A program made the translations under genes and the position numbers. From NCBI GenBank assembly GCA_029820915.1, contig JALGUI010000039.1, positions 1 to 12,240 of the forward strand: a stretch of 12,240 bases of DNA. Direction: 5' to 3'. Position 1 is the stretch's first letter. Every line of letters starts with the position of its first letter. The DNA comes from Candidatus Zipacnadia bacterium. Its GTDB lineage: Bacteria; Armatimonadota; Zipacnadia; Zipacnadales; UBA5352. The notes beneath the pieces were generated by a model, which saw only the letters and a program-made list of their open reading frames with translations, was not told where the DNA came from and did no database searches. This document shows, piece by piece, positions 1 through 6,616 of this stretch.

Positions 1-1
1 T

Positions 2-1054
2 GCCATCGAGCGGTGGCATGGCGAGGGGCTACCGGTCGAGGCGAATCCGGCCGAGTACTTCGACTACGAGATGGTCGCCTTCGGAGCCGACACCTCGCCC
101 CGCTTCCCGATTGACGTGGTCGAGGAGGATGAGGAGTACATCGTCCGGACCACGCCCTTCGGCGGCCTGAGGCGCGACCACAAGGACTACTCATCCACCC
201 CGCAGATCATCGACTGGCCATGCAACAGCCGTGAGGACTGGGAGGAGATGAAGGGGCGACTCGCGCCAGATCGCGACAGGGTTGACTGGGGTGGCGAGTG
301 GCTGGCCGGGTCGGCCGAGGATGACCGGGGGGACGACTCCATGCTCGAGACCGGCAGGACCGACCGTCGCCTCGGCTTGCCCGGCTGGCAGAGATCCCGG
401 GATCAGGGCCGCTTCACCGTCTACGCGGCCCCGTTCGGCTATGACAGGATGCAGTCATACGTCGCCTCGGAAGAGCTTCTGACGGCCATCGTCACGGACC
501 CCGAGTGGGTCATGGACATGTACGAGACCGACGCGACCCTCAGCATCCAGATGTATGAGATCATGAAGGAGGGCGGCTTCGTCTTCGACGGCGCCTTTAT
601 CCTCTGCGACCTCGGCTACCGCAACGGCCTGCTCTTCTCGCCTCAGCACTATGACGCGCAGCTCCGCCCCACCTTCCGGCGCCTCGTGGACTACTTCCAC
701 GGCGAGGGCCTGCCCGTCATCCTGCATAGCTGCGGCTGTGTCACGGAGCTCATTCCCCGCTTCATCGAGGACGGCCTGGACTGTCTGCAGCCTCTGGAGC
801 AGAAGGCAGGCATGGACCTGCCGGAGTTGAAACACGCATTCGGCGACGAGCTGGCGTTCATGGGTGGCATTGACGTCCGCGCAATGGCCGACCCCGATCC
901 GGCGGTCACCGATGAGGAGATCCGATCCAAGATCCCTGTTGCCATGGAGGGCGGTGGGTACATCTACCACTCAGACCACTCGGTCCCCAACAACGTCAGC
1001 CTCAGCAGGTACGAACACATGCTGGAGCTGGTCCGGGAGTACGGACAGTACTGA
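2..1054 (+). CDS. URO-D/MtaA-like methyltransferase, 5' partial
   Basis: The frame is open from the first bases of the window and reads a plausible family N-terminal stretch (AIERWHGEGLP, then PAEYFDYE) before the first ATG at 71, so the true start lies upstream; 350 residues are visible. The protein resembles the uroporphyrinogen decarboxylase superfamily branch that includes corrinoid-dependent methyltransferases (MtaA, MtbA, CmuA) rather than haem-pathway HemE. The His-X-Cys zinc motif of the methyltransferases is present as LHSCG (His at 725-727, Cys at 731-733). The third zinc ligand of MtaA, a Cys near the C-terminus, appears absent: the matching segment reads GGGYIYHSDHSVPNN (950-994), where Asp or His could substitute. 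The RACo-type corrinoid activator two genes downstream supports a role in methyl transfer to or from a corrinoid protein. The substrate is unknown, and a non-methyltransferase role in the wider family is possible. Confidence 0.8.
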   Translation, partial: AIERWHGEGLPVEANPAEYFDYEMVAFGADTSPRFPIDVVEEDEEYIVRTTPFGGLRRDHKDYSSTPQIIDWPCNSREDWEEMKGRLAPDRDRVDWGGEWLAGSAEDDRGDDSMLETGRTDRRLGLPGWQRSRDQGRFTVYAAPFGYDRMQSYVASEELLTAIVTDPEWVMDMYETDATLSIQMYEIMKEGGFVFDGAFILCDLGYRNGLLFSPQHYDAQLRPTFRRLVDYFHGEGLPVILHSCGCVTELIPRFIEDGLDCLQPLEQKAGMDLPELKHAFGDELAFMGGIDVRAMADPDPAVTDEEIRSKIPVAMEGGGYIYHSDHSVPNNVSLSRYEHMLELVREYGQY

Positions 1055-1104
1055 GCGGCGCGCAGCCGAGGCCCGGTCGGCCGGTCGCCTTCGAGTGATT
1101 CGGC

Positions 1105-1111
1105 GAGGAGG
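1105..1111 (+). promoter_or_regulatory. Ribosome binding site for the FmdB-like gene
   Basis: GAGGAGG lies 7 bases before the ATG at 1119. It fixes the start of a gene too short to stand out otherwise. A longer reading in the same frame begins far upstream, inside the methyltransferase gene, and is not supported. Confidence 0.75.
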
Positions 1112-1118
1112 ACGTGTC

Positions 1119-1331
1119 ATGCCTTTGTACGAGTACAACTGCGAGGAGTGCGGAACCACCTTTGAACAGCTCGTGGCAGCCCGAGATCGCGACAATGGGG
1201 CGGTGTGCCCTGACTGCGGCTCGAAACGCATTCGGCGGCTGATCTCCACGTTCGCCATGGGGAGACCCACCACAGGCGCCGGCAGCAGCACCTCAGGCCC
1301 AACCTGCAGCACGGGTCTCTGCAACCTGTGA
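1119..1331 (+). CDS. FmdB family zinc ribbon protein
   Basis: This is a 70-residue protein of the FmdB/CxxC-CxxC small regulatory family. It begins MPLYEYNCEECG and has two CxxC pairs (Cys8/Cys11 and Cys30/Cys33) that should bind one zinc. The family-typical motif F-E and the basic segment SKRIRRLIS follow, then a Ser/Thr/Gly-rich tail with two more cysteines (Cys63, Cys68). The family is named for FmdB of the methylotroph formamidase/amidase operon, where a regulatory role was proposed; the biochemical role of most members is unknown. It starts 64 bases after the methyltransferase stop with an excellent ribosome binding site, so it is probably co-transcribed with that gene. Identification as FmdB-like is firm. 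Function in this cluster is not known. Confidence 0.88.
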   Translation: MPLYEYNCEECGTTFEQLVAARDRDNGAVCPDCGSKRIRRLISTFAMGRPTTGAGSSTSGPTCSTGLCNL

Positions 1332-1497
1332 GGTGACCGCCGGTTGCGATCATGGCCGCATCGCGCCACGGCGGTGCCGCCGGGAACGGCGTCCCGAGCC
1401 CGGAGCCGCGCGCGTGTTCGGATGTGGCCCGACGACAAGGAAGACGGGACACGCGAGCCGAAGCCATGCCGAAGCGCCATCTGACTCTGGCCGTGCT

Positions 1498-1504
1498 GAG
1501 GTGA
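1498..1504 (+). promoter_or_regulatory. Ribosome binding site for the corrinoid activator gene
   Basis: GAGGTGA ends 5 bases before the ATG at 1510. The 178 bases between the FmdB-like stop and this start contain one short GC-only inverted repeat (CGGCG-GTGC-CGCCG, 1369-1382) with no T tract, so I do not call a terminator there. Confidence 0.6.
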
Positions 1505-1509
1505 ACTGA

Positions 1510-3117
1510 ATGAGTGAGAAGTTCGGCAAGCACAGGATGTACTTCCCGCAGTACCGCACAGGCCGTACGGGCGTCCAGCTCTTCGAGGGAACGATCCTCG
1601 AGCACGTGCGCGCGCTGGGGATCGCGATCAATGCTGAATGCGACGGGGCAGGAACGTGCGGGAAGTGCCTGGTGCGAGTCGAGAAGGGCGCCGATGCGCT
1701 GTCGCCCAGGACAGCAGCCGAAGAGAGCTTCGACCTCGGCGGCTCTGAGCGGTTGGCGTGCCAGGCCCGGGTGGTCAGGCCCGCCGACCTGTATGTCTAT
1801 GTGGTCAATGCGGGCGACTACACGATCCTCAGCGACACCGTGCGGCTGAAGGTGGAGTTGAGCCCCACGGTCCGCCGAGTAGATGACACGGTGGTGTGGA
1901 GCGGACCCGACGGCGACCGGAGCCTGGGGGCCTATGAGGGATGCCTTCACGGCCTGGCCATCGACGTCGGCACCACCACGCTGGTCTGCCAGGTACTCGA
2001 CCTCGAGAGCGGTGAGATGCTCGCCACGGCGGCGCGGAAGAACCCGCAGAGCGCCTATGGCGATGACGTCATCTCGCGCATCGACCATTCGATGCGGCAT
2101 GAGGGCGGCCTGGATGACCTGCAGGCGACGGTCATCGCCAGCGTGAACGAGATCCTCGAGGAGTTCGCCGAGCAGGACGGCATAGCTCCTGAGCAGATCT
2201 ACGAGGTGGTGGCCGTCGGCAACCCCACGATGCGCAACCTGTTCTTCGGGCTGGACGTGCGCTCACTGGGGGTCATTCCCTTCGAGCCGACGAGCAAGGA
2301 GCCGGTCAATGCCGAGGCGGCCACGCTGGGCCTGCGGGTCCACCCGCGCGCCAACGTCTACGGCCCGGCCCTCATCGGCGGACATGCCGGCGCCGACTGC
2401 CTCGCCGACATCATTGCCGCGCGGATGCGCGAGGCCGAGAAGCCCTGCCTGATCATCGACATCGGTACCAACGGCGAGGTGGTCGTGGGGAACGCGGAAC
2501 GCATCATGACGGCGTCATGTGCCGCAGGAGGGGCCTACGAGGGCGCAAGTGCCACAAGCGGCGTCGGCGCCGTTGCCGGCGCCATCAGCAACATCGCGAT
2601 CCGCGACGGCCACGTGGAGTACGAGACCATCGGCAACGAGCCCGCACTGGGCATCTGCGGCTCCGGCCTCATCGATCTGCTCGCGGAGCTGCTCAACTCC
2701 GGGGCCATGACGCGGAAGGCCAAGCTGAGCGAGGACTTCCACGTGACTGACTCCATCCGGCTCACGCAGCAGGACGTCTACCAGCTCATCACGGCCAAGG
2801 CCGGACTGCGGACGGACCAGGACCTGCTGATGAAGTACTACGGCGTGGAGCCCGAAGAGATCGAGACAATCTACCTCGCTGGAGCGTTCGGCAACTACAT
2901 CAATGTGGACAACGCCATAGCCATCGGCCTGTTGCCCGATCTGAGGGACCGGGTGGTGAAGATCGGCAACGCCGCCCTGGCGGGCGCGGCGGAGATGCTG
3001 CTGTCGCAGGAGATTCGGCGCGAGTCCGAGGACTGCGCCGCCGGCATCGAGCACACCAAGCCGAATGAGCTCGAGCCGGAGTTCGACTTCCTCGTCGCCG
3101 ACAACATGTACTTCTGA
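1510..3117 (+). CDS. RACo-type corrinoid activation protein (2Fe-2S ferredoxin + DUF4445/ASKHA)
   Basis: This 535-residue protein matches the architecture of RACo/RACE reductive activators, which use ATP to drive electron transfer to an inactive Co(II) corrinoid protein and return it to Co(I). The N-terminal ferredoxin domain has the plant-type 2Fe-2S spacing: Cys44, Cys50, Cys53 and a distal Cys84. A linker of about 60 residues follows. The ATPase half shows two ASKHA phosphate-binding motifs, AIDVGTTT (150-157) and IIDIGTNGEVVVG (315-327), a glycine-rich segment around 338-358 and GICGSG (381-386), with LAGAFGN (456-462) near the C-terminus, all typical of DUF4445. Length is in the expected range of roughly 500-650 residues. 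It lies downstream of a URO-D-like methyltransferase, a partner seen in corrinoid methyl transfer systems. The corrinoid protein it would act on is not in the window. Confidence 0.9.
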   Translation: MSEKFGKHRMYFPQYRTGRTGVQLFEGTILEHVRALGIAINAECDGAGTCGKCLVRVEKGADALSPRTAAEESFDLGGSERLACQARVVRPADLYVYVVNAGDYTILSDTVRLKVELSPTVRRVDDTVVWSGPDGDRSLGAYEGCLHGLAIDVGTTTLVCQVLDLESGEMLATAARKNPQSAYGDDVISRIDHSMRHEGGLDDLQATVIASVNEILEEFAEQDGIAPEQIYEVVAVGNPTMRNLFFGLDVRSLGVIPFEPTSKEPVNAEAATLGLRVHPRANVYGPALIGGHAGADCLADIIAARMREAEKPCLIIDIGTNGEVVVGNAERIMTASCAAGGAYEGASATSGVGAVAGAISNIAIRDGHVEYETIGNEPALGICGSGLIDLLAELLNSGAMTRKAKLSEDFHVTDSIRLTQQDVYQLITAKAGLRTDQDLLMKYYGVEPEEIETIYLAGAFGNYINVDNAIAIGLLPDLRDRVVKIGNAALAGAAEMLLSQEIRRESEDCAAGIEHTKPNELEPEFDFLVADNMYF

Positions 3118-3474
3118 GGACGACCGGCTCGATGGCGAGGTCGGCTTTCAGCACCTCCCGATGACCACGCTCTCGACCGCTATGACAACGCGGTTTAGGC
3201 GCAGAGACGGCAGGCGTGTCCAACAATGAATGATCTCGCCCGGCTACTGCTGGCGTCAGCCCACGGCTGTTGCCCCCAAGTTGCCCTGTGGCGGCACCGG
3301 CGAGTTTGTAGATCAGATCGATAGGGAACCGCTTACTTCATCGGGACAGGCTACCCATTGCTATCACGAACTCGGGTGGAAGGCATGTGTGCGCTGAGGT
3401 CAGCCGGACGTTCCAGCCAGAAGGGCGGCATCAGATTGCGCTTACCTGATCCAACTGGCAGGACGTGAGACACG
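3118..3474 (+). other. Intergenic region upstream of the iron uptake operon
   Basis: These 357 bases separate the corrinoid activator from the DtxR-FeoA fusion gene. I find no convincing gene: the short open frames here lack both a ribosome binding site and family resemblance. It should hold the end of the first transcription unit and the promoter of the feo operon, and possibly an operator for the metal regulator encoded next. However, I see no clear -35/-10 pair, no T-tailed hairpin and no recognisable DtxR, MntR or Fur box. The sequence is slightly less GC-rich than the flanking genes. Confidence 0.5.
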
Positions 3475-4488
3475 GTGGATGCGCAATTGTCAAGTATCGT
3501 ATGGAAGGCGATATGCGGTCTGCTTGCAGTCGCCCTGGCATGGGTGCTGGTGCGACGAAGACGTGAGGTGGAATCAGCGGGGCTGGACTGCTGGCAGATA
3601 GCTGCTGAGGACGCCCTCAAGGTGATCGGCAAGCTCGAGCGCCACGATGCACACGTGGACACGAGGGTCCTCGCTGCGGCGCTGGGCCTCTCGCACGCAC
3701 TCAGTGAGGAGGTAACCGCTGTGCTGCTTGCGTTGGGTTGGGTGCAGGGAGACAGCGGGGAAGGCCTGCGGCTGACCGAACGAGGCCGAAGGCGAGCTCA
3801 GGAGCTTGTGCGAGTTCACAGGCTATGGGAGCAGTACTTGGTCGAGCATGAGGGAATGCCCCCAGATGCGGTACACGCCGAGGCCGATCGGCGGGAACAC
3901 ACGACTACTGCCGCCGAGGCCGCGGGATTGGATGCCGAACTGGGATACCCTGCGTGGGATCCGCATGGCCATGCAATCCCCGATGCAGGAAGGCGTGTGC
4001 CAGAGGCCGGCGGGGTGCCACTCAGCGAGTGCGCCGCGGGCAAGTCCATGCGAGTGCTCCACGTGGCCGATGACCCTCCGGCGCTGTTCGCACAGCTTGC
4101 AGCCATGGGCCTGACGCCCGGGACGGCGGTAGAGGTAGTCGGCAAGGAAGGAGAACGCCTGTGGGTGAACGTCGATGAGCGGTCACTGCCGCTTGCAGCC
4201 TCGGCTGCTGAGCATGTGCGTGTGTCACCAGCACCGGCGCGCCCGGTGGCAATGGGGAAGCTGTCGCCGGGGAGCCGAGCCCGCGTGGTCGAGACAAGAG
4301 GCACGGGCAGGCATCAGCGGCGGATGTTGGACATGGGCCTGGTTCCGGGGGCCGAGGTGAGCGTGCTGCGCACGGCGCCGCTTGGCGACCCCGTGGAGTA
4401 CCGCATCAAGGGCGCGGCCGTTTCCATGCGCCGGAGCGACGCGAATACCGTGCTGGTTGAGGAAGAAAGCAGCCAGGAAGATGACTGA
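3475..4488 (+). CDS. Membrane-anchored DtxR/MntR-like regulator fused to two FeoA domains
   Basis: This 337-residue protein has four parts. Residues 8-26 form one hydrophobic segment followed by RRRR, a membrane anchor with the rest predicted in the cytoplasm. Residues about 43-115 align with the DtxR winged helix (helix-turn-helix near 66-90, then LRLTERGRRRA). Residues 115-170 match the DtxR metal-binding/dimerisation domain: His115, Glu119, His134, Asp138, Glu141 and His142 fall at DtxR positions His79, Glu83, His98, Cys102, Glu105 and His106. The Cys-to-Asp change is nearer the Glu found in manganese-sensing MntR. Two FeoA/SH3-like domains follow at about 183-250 and 259-331; the second is canonical (RRMLDMGLVPGAEV, then IKGAAVSMRRSDA). 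The start is GTG because an in-frame stop lies at 3466. It overlaps feoB by 8 bases, implying coupled translation. It may regulate the operon, assist FeoB directly, or both. Confidence 0.82.
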   Translation: MDAQLSSIVWKAICGLLAVALAWVLVRRRREVESAGLDCWQIAAEDALKVIGKLERHDAHVDTRVLAAALGLSHALSEEVTAVLLALGWVQGDSGEGLRLTERGRRRAQELVRVHRLWEQYLVEHEGMPPDAVHAEADRREHTTTAAEAAGLDAELGYPAWDPHGHAIPDAGRRVPEAGGVPLSECAAGKSMRVLHVADDPPALFAQLAAMGLTPGTAVEVVGKEGERLWVNVDERSLPLAASAAEHVRVSPAPARPVAMGKLSPGSRARVVETRGTGRHQRRMLDMGLVPGAEVSVLRTAPLGDPVEYRIKGAAVSMRRSDANTVLVEEESSQEDD

Positions 4489-6565
4489 GGACGGATCATT
4501 GACCGTAGCCCTGGCCGGTAATCCTAACGTGGGCAAGAGCACCCTGTTTAACGCGCTCACGGGCAGGTCCCAGCATACGGGCAATTGGCCGGGGAAGACA
4601 GTAGAACGAGCGACCGGCGAGTTCAGGACTCACGACCGTACAGTCCACATCGTCGATCTGCCCGGCACCTACAGCCTGGCGGCCCAGTCGCCTGAGGAGA
4701 TCATCGCCAGGGACTACATCGTCGAAGAACAGCCCGACGTCATCATCACCATAGTGGACGCGACGCACCTGGAGCGCAATCTGAACCTGGCCCTGCAGGT
4801 ACTGGAGTTGACGGATCGGGTAGTCATGGCGCTCAACTTCATGGACGAGGTGAGAAGAGACGGCCTGCGCATCGACACGGAGGCCCTGGCGGATGCTCTG
4901 GGTGTGCCGGTGATCCCGATAGTGGCCACGAGGCGAGAAGGTGTTGAGGCGTTGGTGACCGCCGTGGTGGAGGTCGCTGATGGCAGCCGAGCAACGATAC
5001 CGCTCTCGGTTGATTACGGCCTGACGGTGGACAGGCATGCAGTGACCATCGAGGAGAGCCTCCGCCAGGCAGGCCTGCGCGGAAGAACTCGGTACCTGGC
5101 GATCAAGCTCCTGGAGGACGACCCCGAAATGGCGGCGGCCTTCAAGACCGGCCTGGTGCCCTCGTCCTATGTGGAGAGCGGAGATGCGCAGGGGCAGGAG
5201 GTGTCGGCCGAGGACCTGCACGCGGTTCTGGCAGATGCCATCCGCCTGCGGGAGTCCACACACCCCGATGCCAAGGTGGAGATAGTCCGCCGCCGATACG
5301 AGCTCGCCGACGATCTCGCCCATGACGTCGTTCATCGTGAACGGCACAAGGAAGGCGACTTCACCGAGCGTCTGGACCGGATTGTCACACACAAGGTGTG
5401 GGCGTGGCCCACGATGCTGGTTGTCCTCGGCGGCATGATATGGGTCACCGTGTCGAGCGCCGAGATCGGAGAGGAATGGCTCTCGGTCGCCCTGCTGTGG
5501 TTCGTTGAGCGAGTCGGGCAGCTCCTGGCCTACGCGGATGCTCCCTGGTGGGTGCAGGACTCTCTGGTCGAGGGGGTGTTGTTCGGGACAGCGACCGTAA
5601 TAGCAGTGATGTTGCCCCCAATGGTCATCCTCTTCACGCTCTTTAACCTCCTGCAAGATATTGGCTTTGTTCCTCGGGTCGCCTTCAATCTCGATCGCAT
5701 CATGCGGGCCCTCGGTTCCCAGGGCAAGCATATCCTGGTTCTGACCATGAGTCTGGGCTGCACCGTCACGGGAGTGCTGTCCAGTCGGGTGATCGAGAAC
5801 GAGAAGGATCGCCTCCTCGCCATCATTACCAGCCCTCTCGTTGTGTGCAGCGGGCGCCTCGGCGCTGCAACCGGCCTCGCCATTGTCCTGTTTCCCGGCC
5901 GCGCGGTGCCCGTGATGCTGAGTCTGGTGCTGCTCAGCCTCGCGATGACACTGCTGGCGACATTCGTGCTCAGCAGGACGGTCTTTCGGCGCGAGCCGAG
6001 CGGCTTCGTGATGGAACTCCCGCCGTACCGCATGCCGCAATGGCGGACCGTCATACGCCGTACTCTCATCGACCAGGTCGGTCATGTGCTGGGCCGAGCA
6101 GTGTTGTTCGCAGCGCCGGCGAGTGGAATCATCTGGGCATTGGGACACATCCCTGTTGGGGCGGCCCTTGAGGCGACCGCGATCGGCAGGCTCGTCGCAT
6201 GGCTGGGGCCACTGGGTGTTCCCCTGGGGCTGACAGGAGAGATGCTCACCGCCTTGTTGTTCACACTTCCCGCCAAGGAGATAGTGGTGCCGTCGCTGGC
6301 AATAACGCACGGTCTCCAGTCCACGCTTGCCGAGACATCGCAGACTGCACTCGCAGGCATCGCTCAAAGCTGGTCCCCGCTGGTCTCATACGCTTTCATG
6401 GTCTTCTTCATGCTCTACCTGCCCTGCCTGGTGACGATGTGGGCGATCTGGAAGGAGACCAGGAGCATCAGGTGGCTGGCGATGAGCCTGGCGGTCCCCC
6501 TGGCAGTGGCAACCGCTGTCACCGTCCTCGTCTACCAGGGCGGGAGACTGCTGGGGTTCTCATGA
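4481..6565 (+). CDS. feoB: Ferrous iron transporter FeoB
   Basis: This 694-residue protein is FeoB, the inner-membrane ferrous iron importer with a cytosolic GTPase domain. The G motifs are clear: G1 GNPNVGKS (13-20), G2 region NWPGKTVE (35-42) with Thr40, G3 DLPG (59-62) and G4 NFMD (119-122). A helical spacer follows to about residue 300. Residues 309-690 hold many hydrophobic segments, with the first Gate region at GCTVTG (426-431), the SRVIENEKDRLLAI segment, VVCSGRL (454-460), the diagnostic FVMELPPYRMP (509-519) and the second Gate at LPAKEIVVPS (596-605). I start at ATG 4481 because GTPase homology begins right after it and it overlaps the upstream stop (ATGACTGA). The same frame is open further upstream but reads through the FeoA gene. 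The classic Gate proline (GCNVP) is missing. No separate feoA or feoC gene is seen. Confidence 0.96.
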   Translation: MTEDGSLTVALAGNPNVGKSTLFNALTGRSQHTGNWPGKTVERATGEFRTHDRTVHIVDLPGTYSLAAQSPEEIIARDYIVEEQPDVIITIVDATHLERNLNLALQVLELTDRVVMALNFMDEVRRDGLRIDTEALADALGVPVIPIVATRREGVEALVTAVVEVADGSRATIPLSVDYGLTVDRHAVTIEESLRQAGLRGRTRYLAIKLLEDDPEMAAAFKTGLVPSSYVESGDAQGQEVSAEDLHAVLADAIRLRESTHPDAKVEIVRRRYELADDLAHDVVHRERHKEGDFTERLDRIVTHKVWAWPTMLVVLGGMIWVTVSSAEIGEEWLSVALLWFVERVGQLLAYADAPWWVQDSLVEGVLFGTATVIAVMLPPMVILFTLFNLLQDIGFVPRVAFNLDRIMRALGSQGKHILVLTMSLGCTVTGVLSSRVIENEKDRLLAIITSPLVVCSGRLGAATGLAIVLFPGRAVPVMLSLVLLSLAMTLLATFVLSRTVFRREPSGFVMELPPYRMPQWRTVIRRTLIDQVGHVLGRAVLFAAPASGIIWALGHIPVGAALEATAIGRLVAWLGPLGVPLGLTGEMLTALLFTLPAKEIVVPSLAITHGLQSTLAETSQTALAGIAQSWSPLVSYAFMVFFMLYLPCLVTMWAIWKETRSIRWLAMSLAVPLAVATAVTVLVYQGGRLLGFS

Positions 6566-6588
6566 AGTGGATGTACCCGCGGTATTGA
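6562..6588 (+). other. Possible 8-residue micro-ORF overlapping the feoB stop
   Basis: ATG at 6562 overlaps the feoB TGA as ATGA and reads MKWMYPRY before a TGA at 6586-6588. The geometry is that of translational coupling, and it sits in the 51-base spacer before the AmrS-like gene. An open frame this short can arise by chance. I see no ribosome binding site of its own beyond what termination of feoB would provide. It could be a coupling leader for the downstream radical SAM gene, or nothing. Confidence 0.15.
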
Positions 6589-6616
6589 GGAAGGCTGATG
6601 GCGCACGGGGGAAGAC

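Noticed and set aside
1369..1382. GC-rich inverted repeat CGGCG-GTGC-CGCCG considered as a terminator
   Set aside because: The stem is only five base pairs and no T tract follows; such repeats are expected by chance at this GC content.
1117..2100. A 327-residue open frame on the minus strand opposite the FmdB-like and activator genes
   Set aside because: It is opposite two recognised proteins and shows no motif of its own.
3487..3515. TTGTCA, 17 bases, GATATG, a promoter-like pair
   Set aside because: It lies inside the start of the DtxR-FeoA fusion gene, and the -10 match is only three of six bases.
4382..4480. A longer FeoB beginning at ATG 4382
   Set aside because: The extra 33 residues read through the FeoA-domain coding sequence in another frame and resemble nothing in FeoB; ATG 4481 places the GTPase G1 motif at the normal position.
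4496..6367. A 623-residue open frame on the minus strand opposite feoB
   Set aside because: It lies fully opposite a clear FeoB reading frame, has a composition rich in His, Gln and Arg without recognisable domains, and is the kind of shadow frame that GC-rich genes produce.
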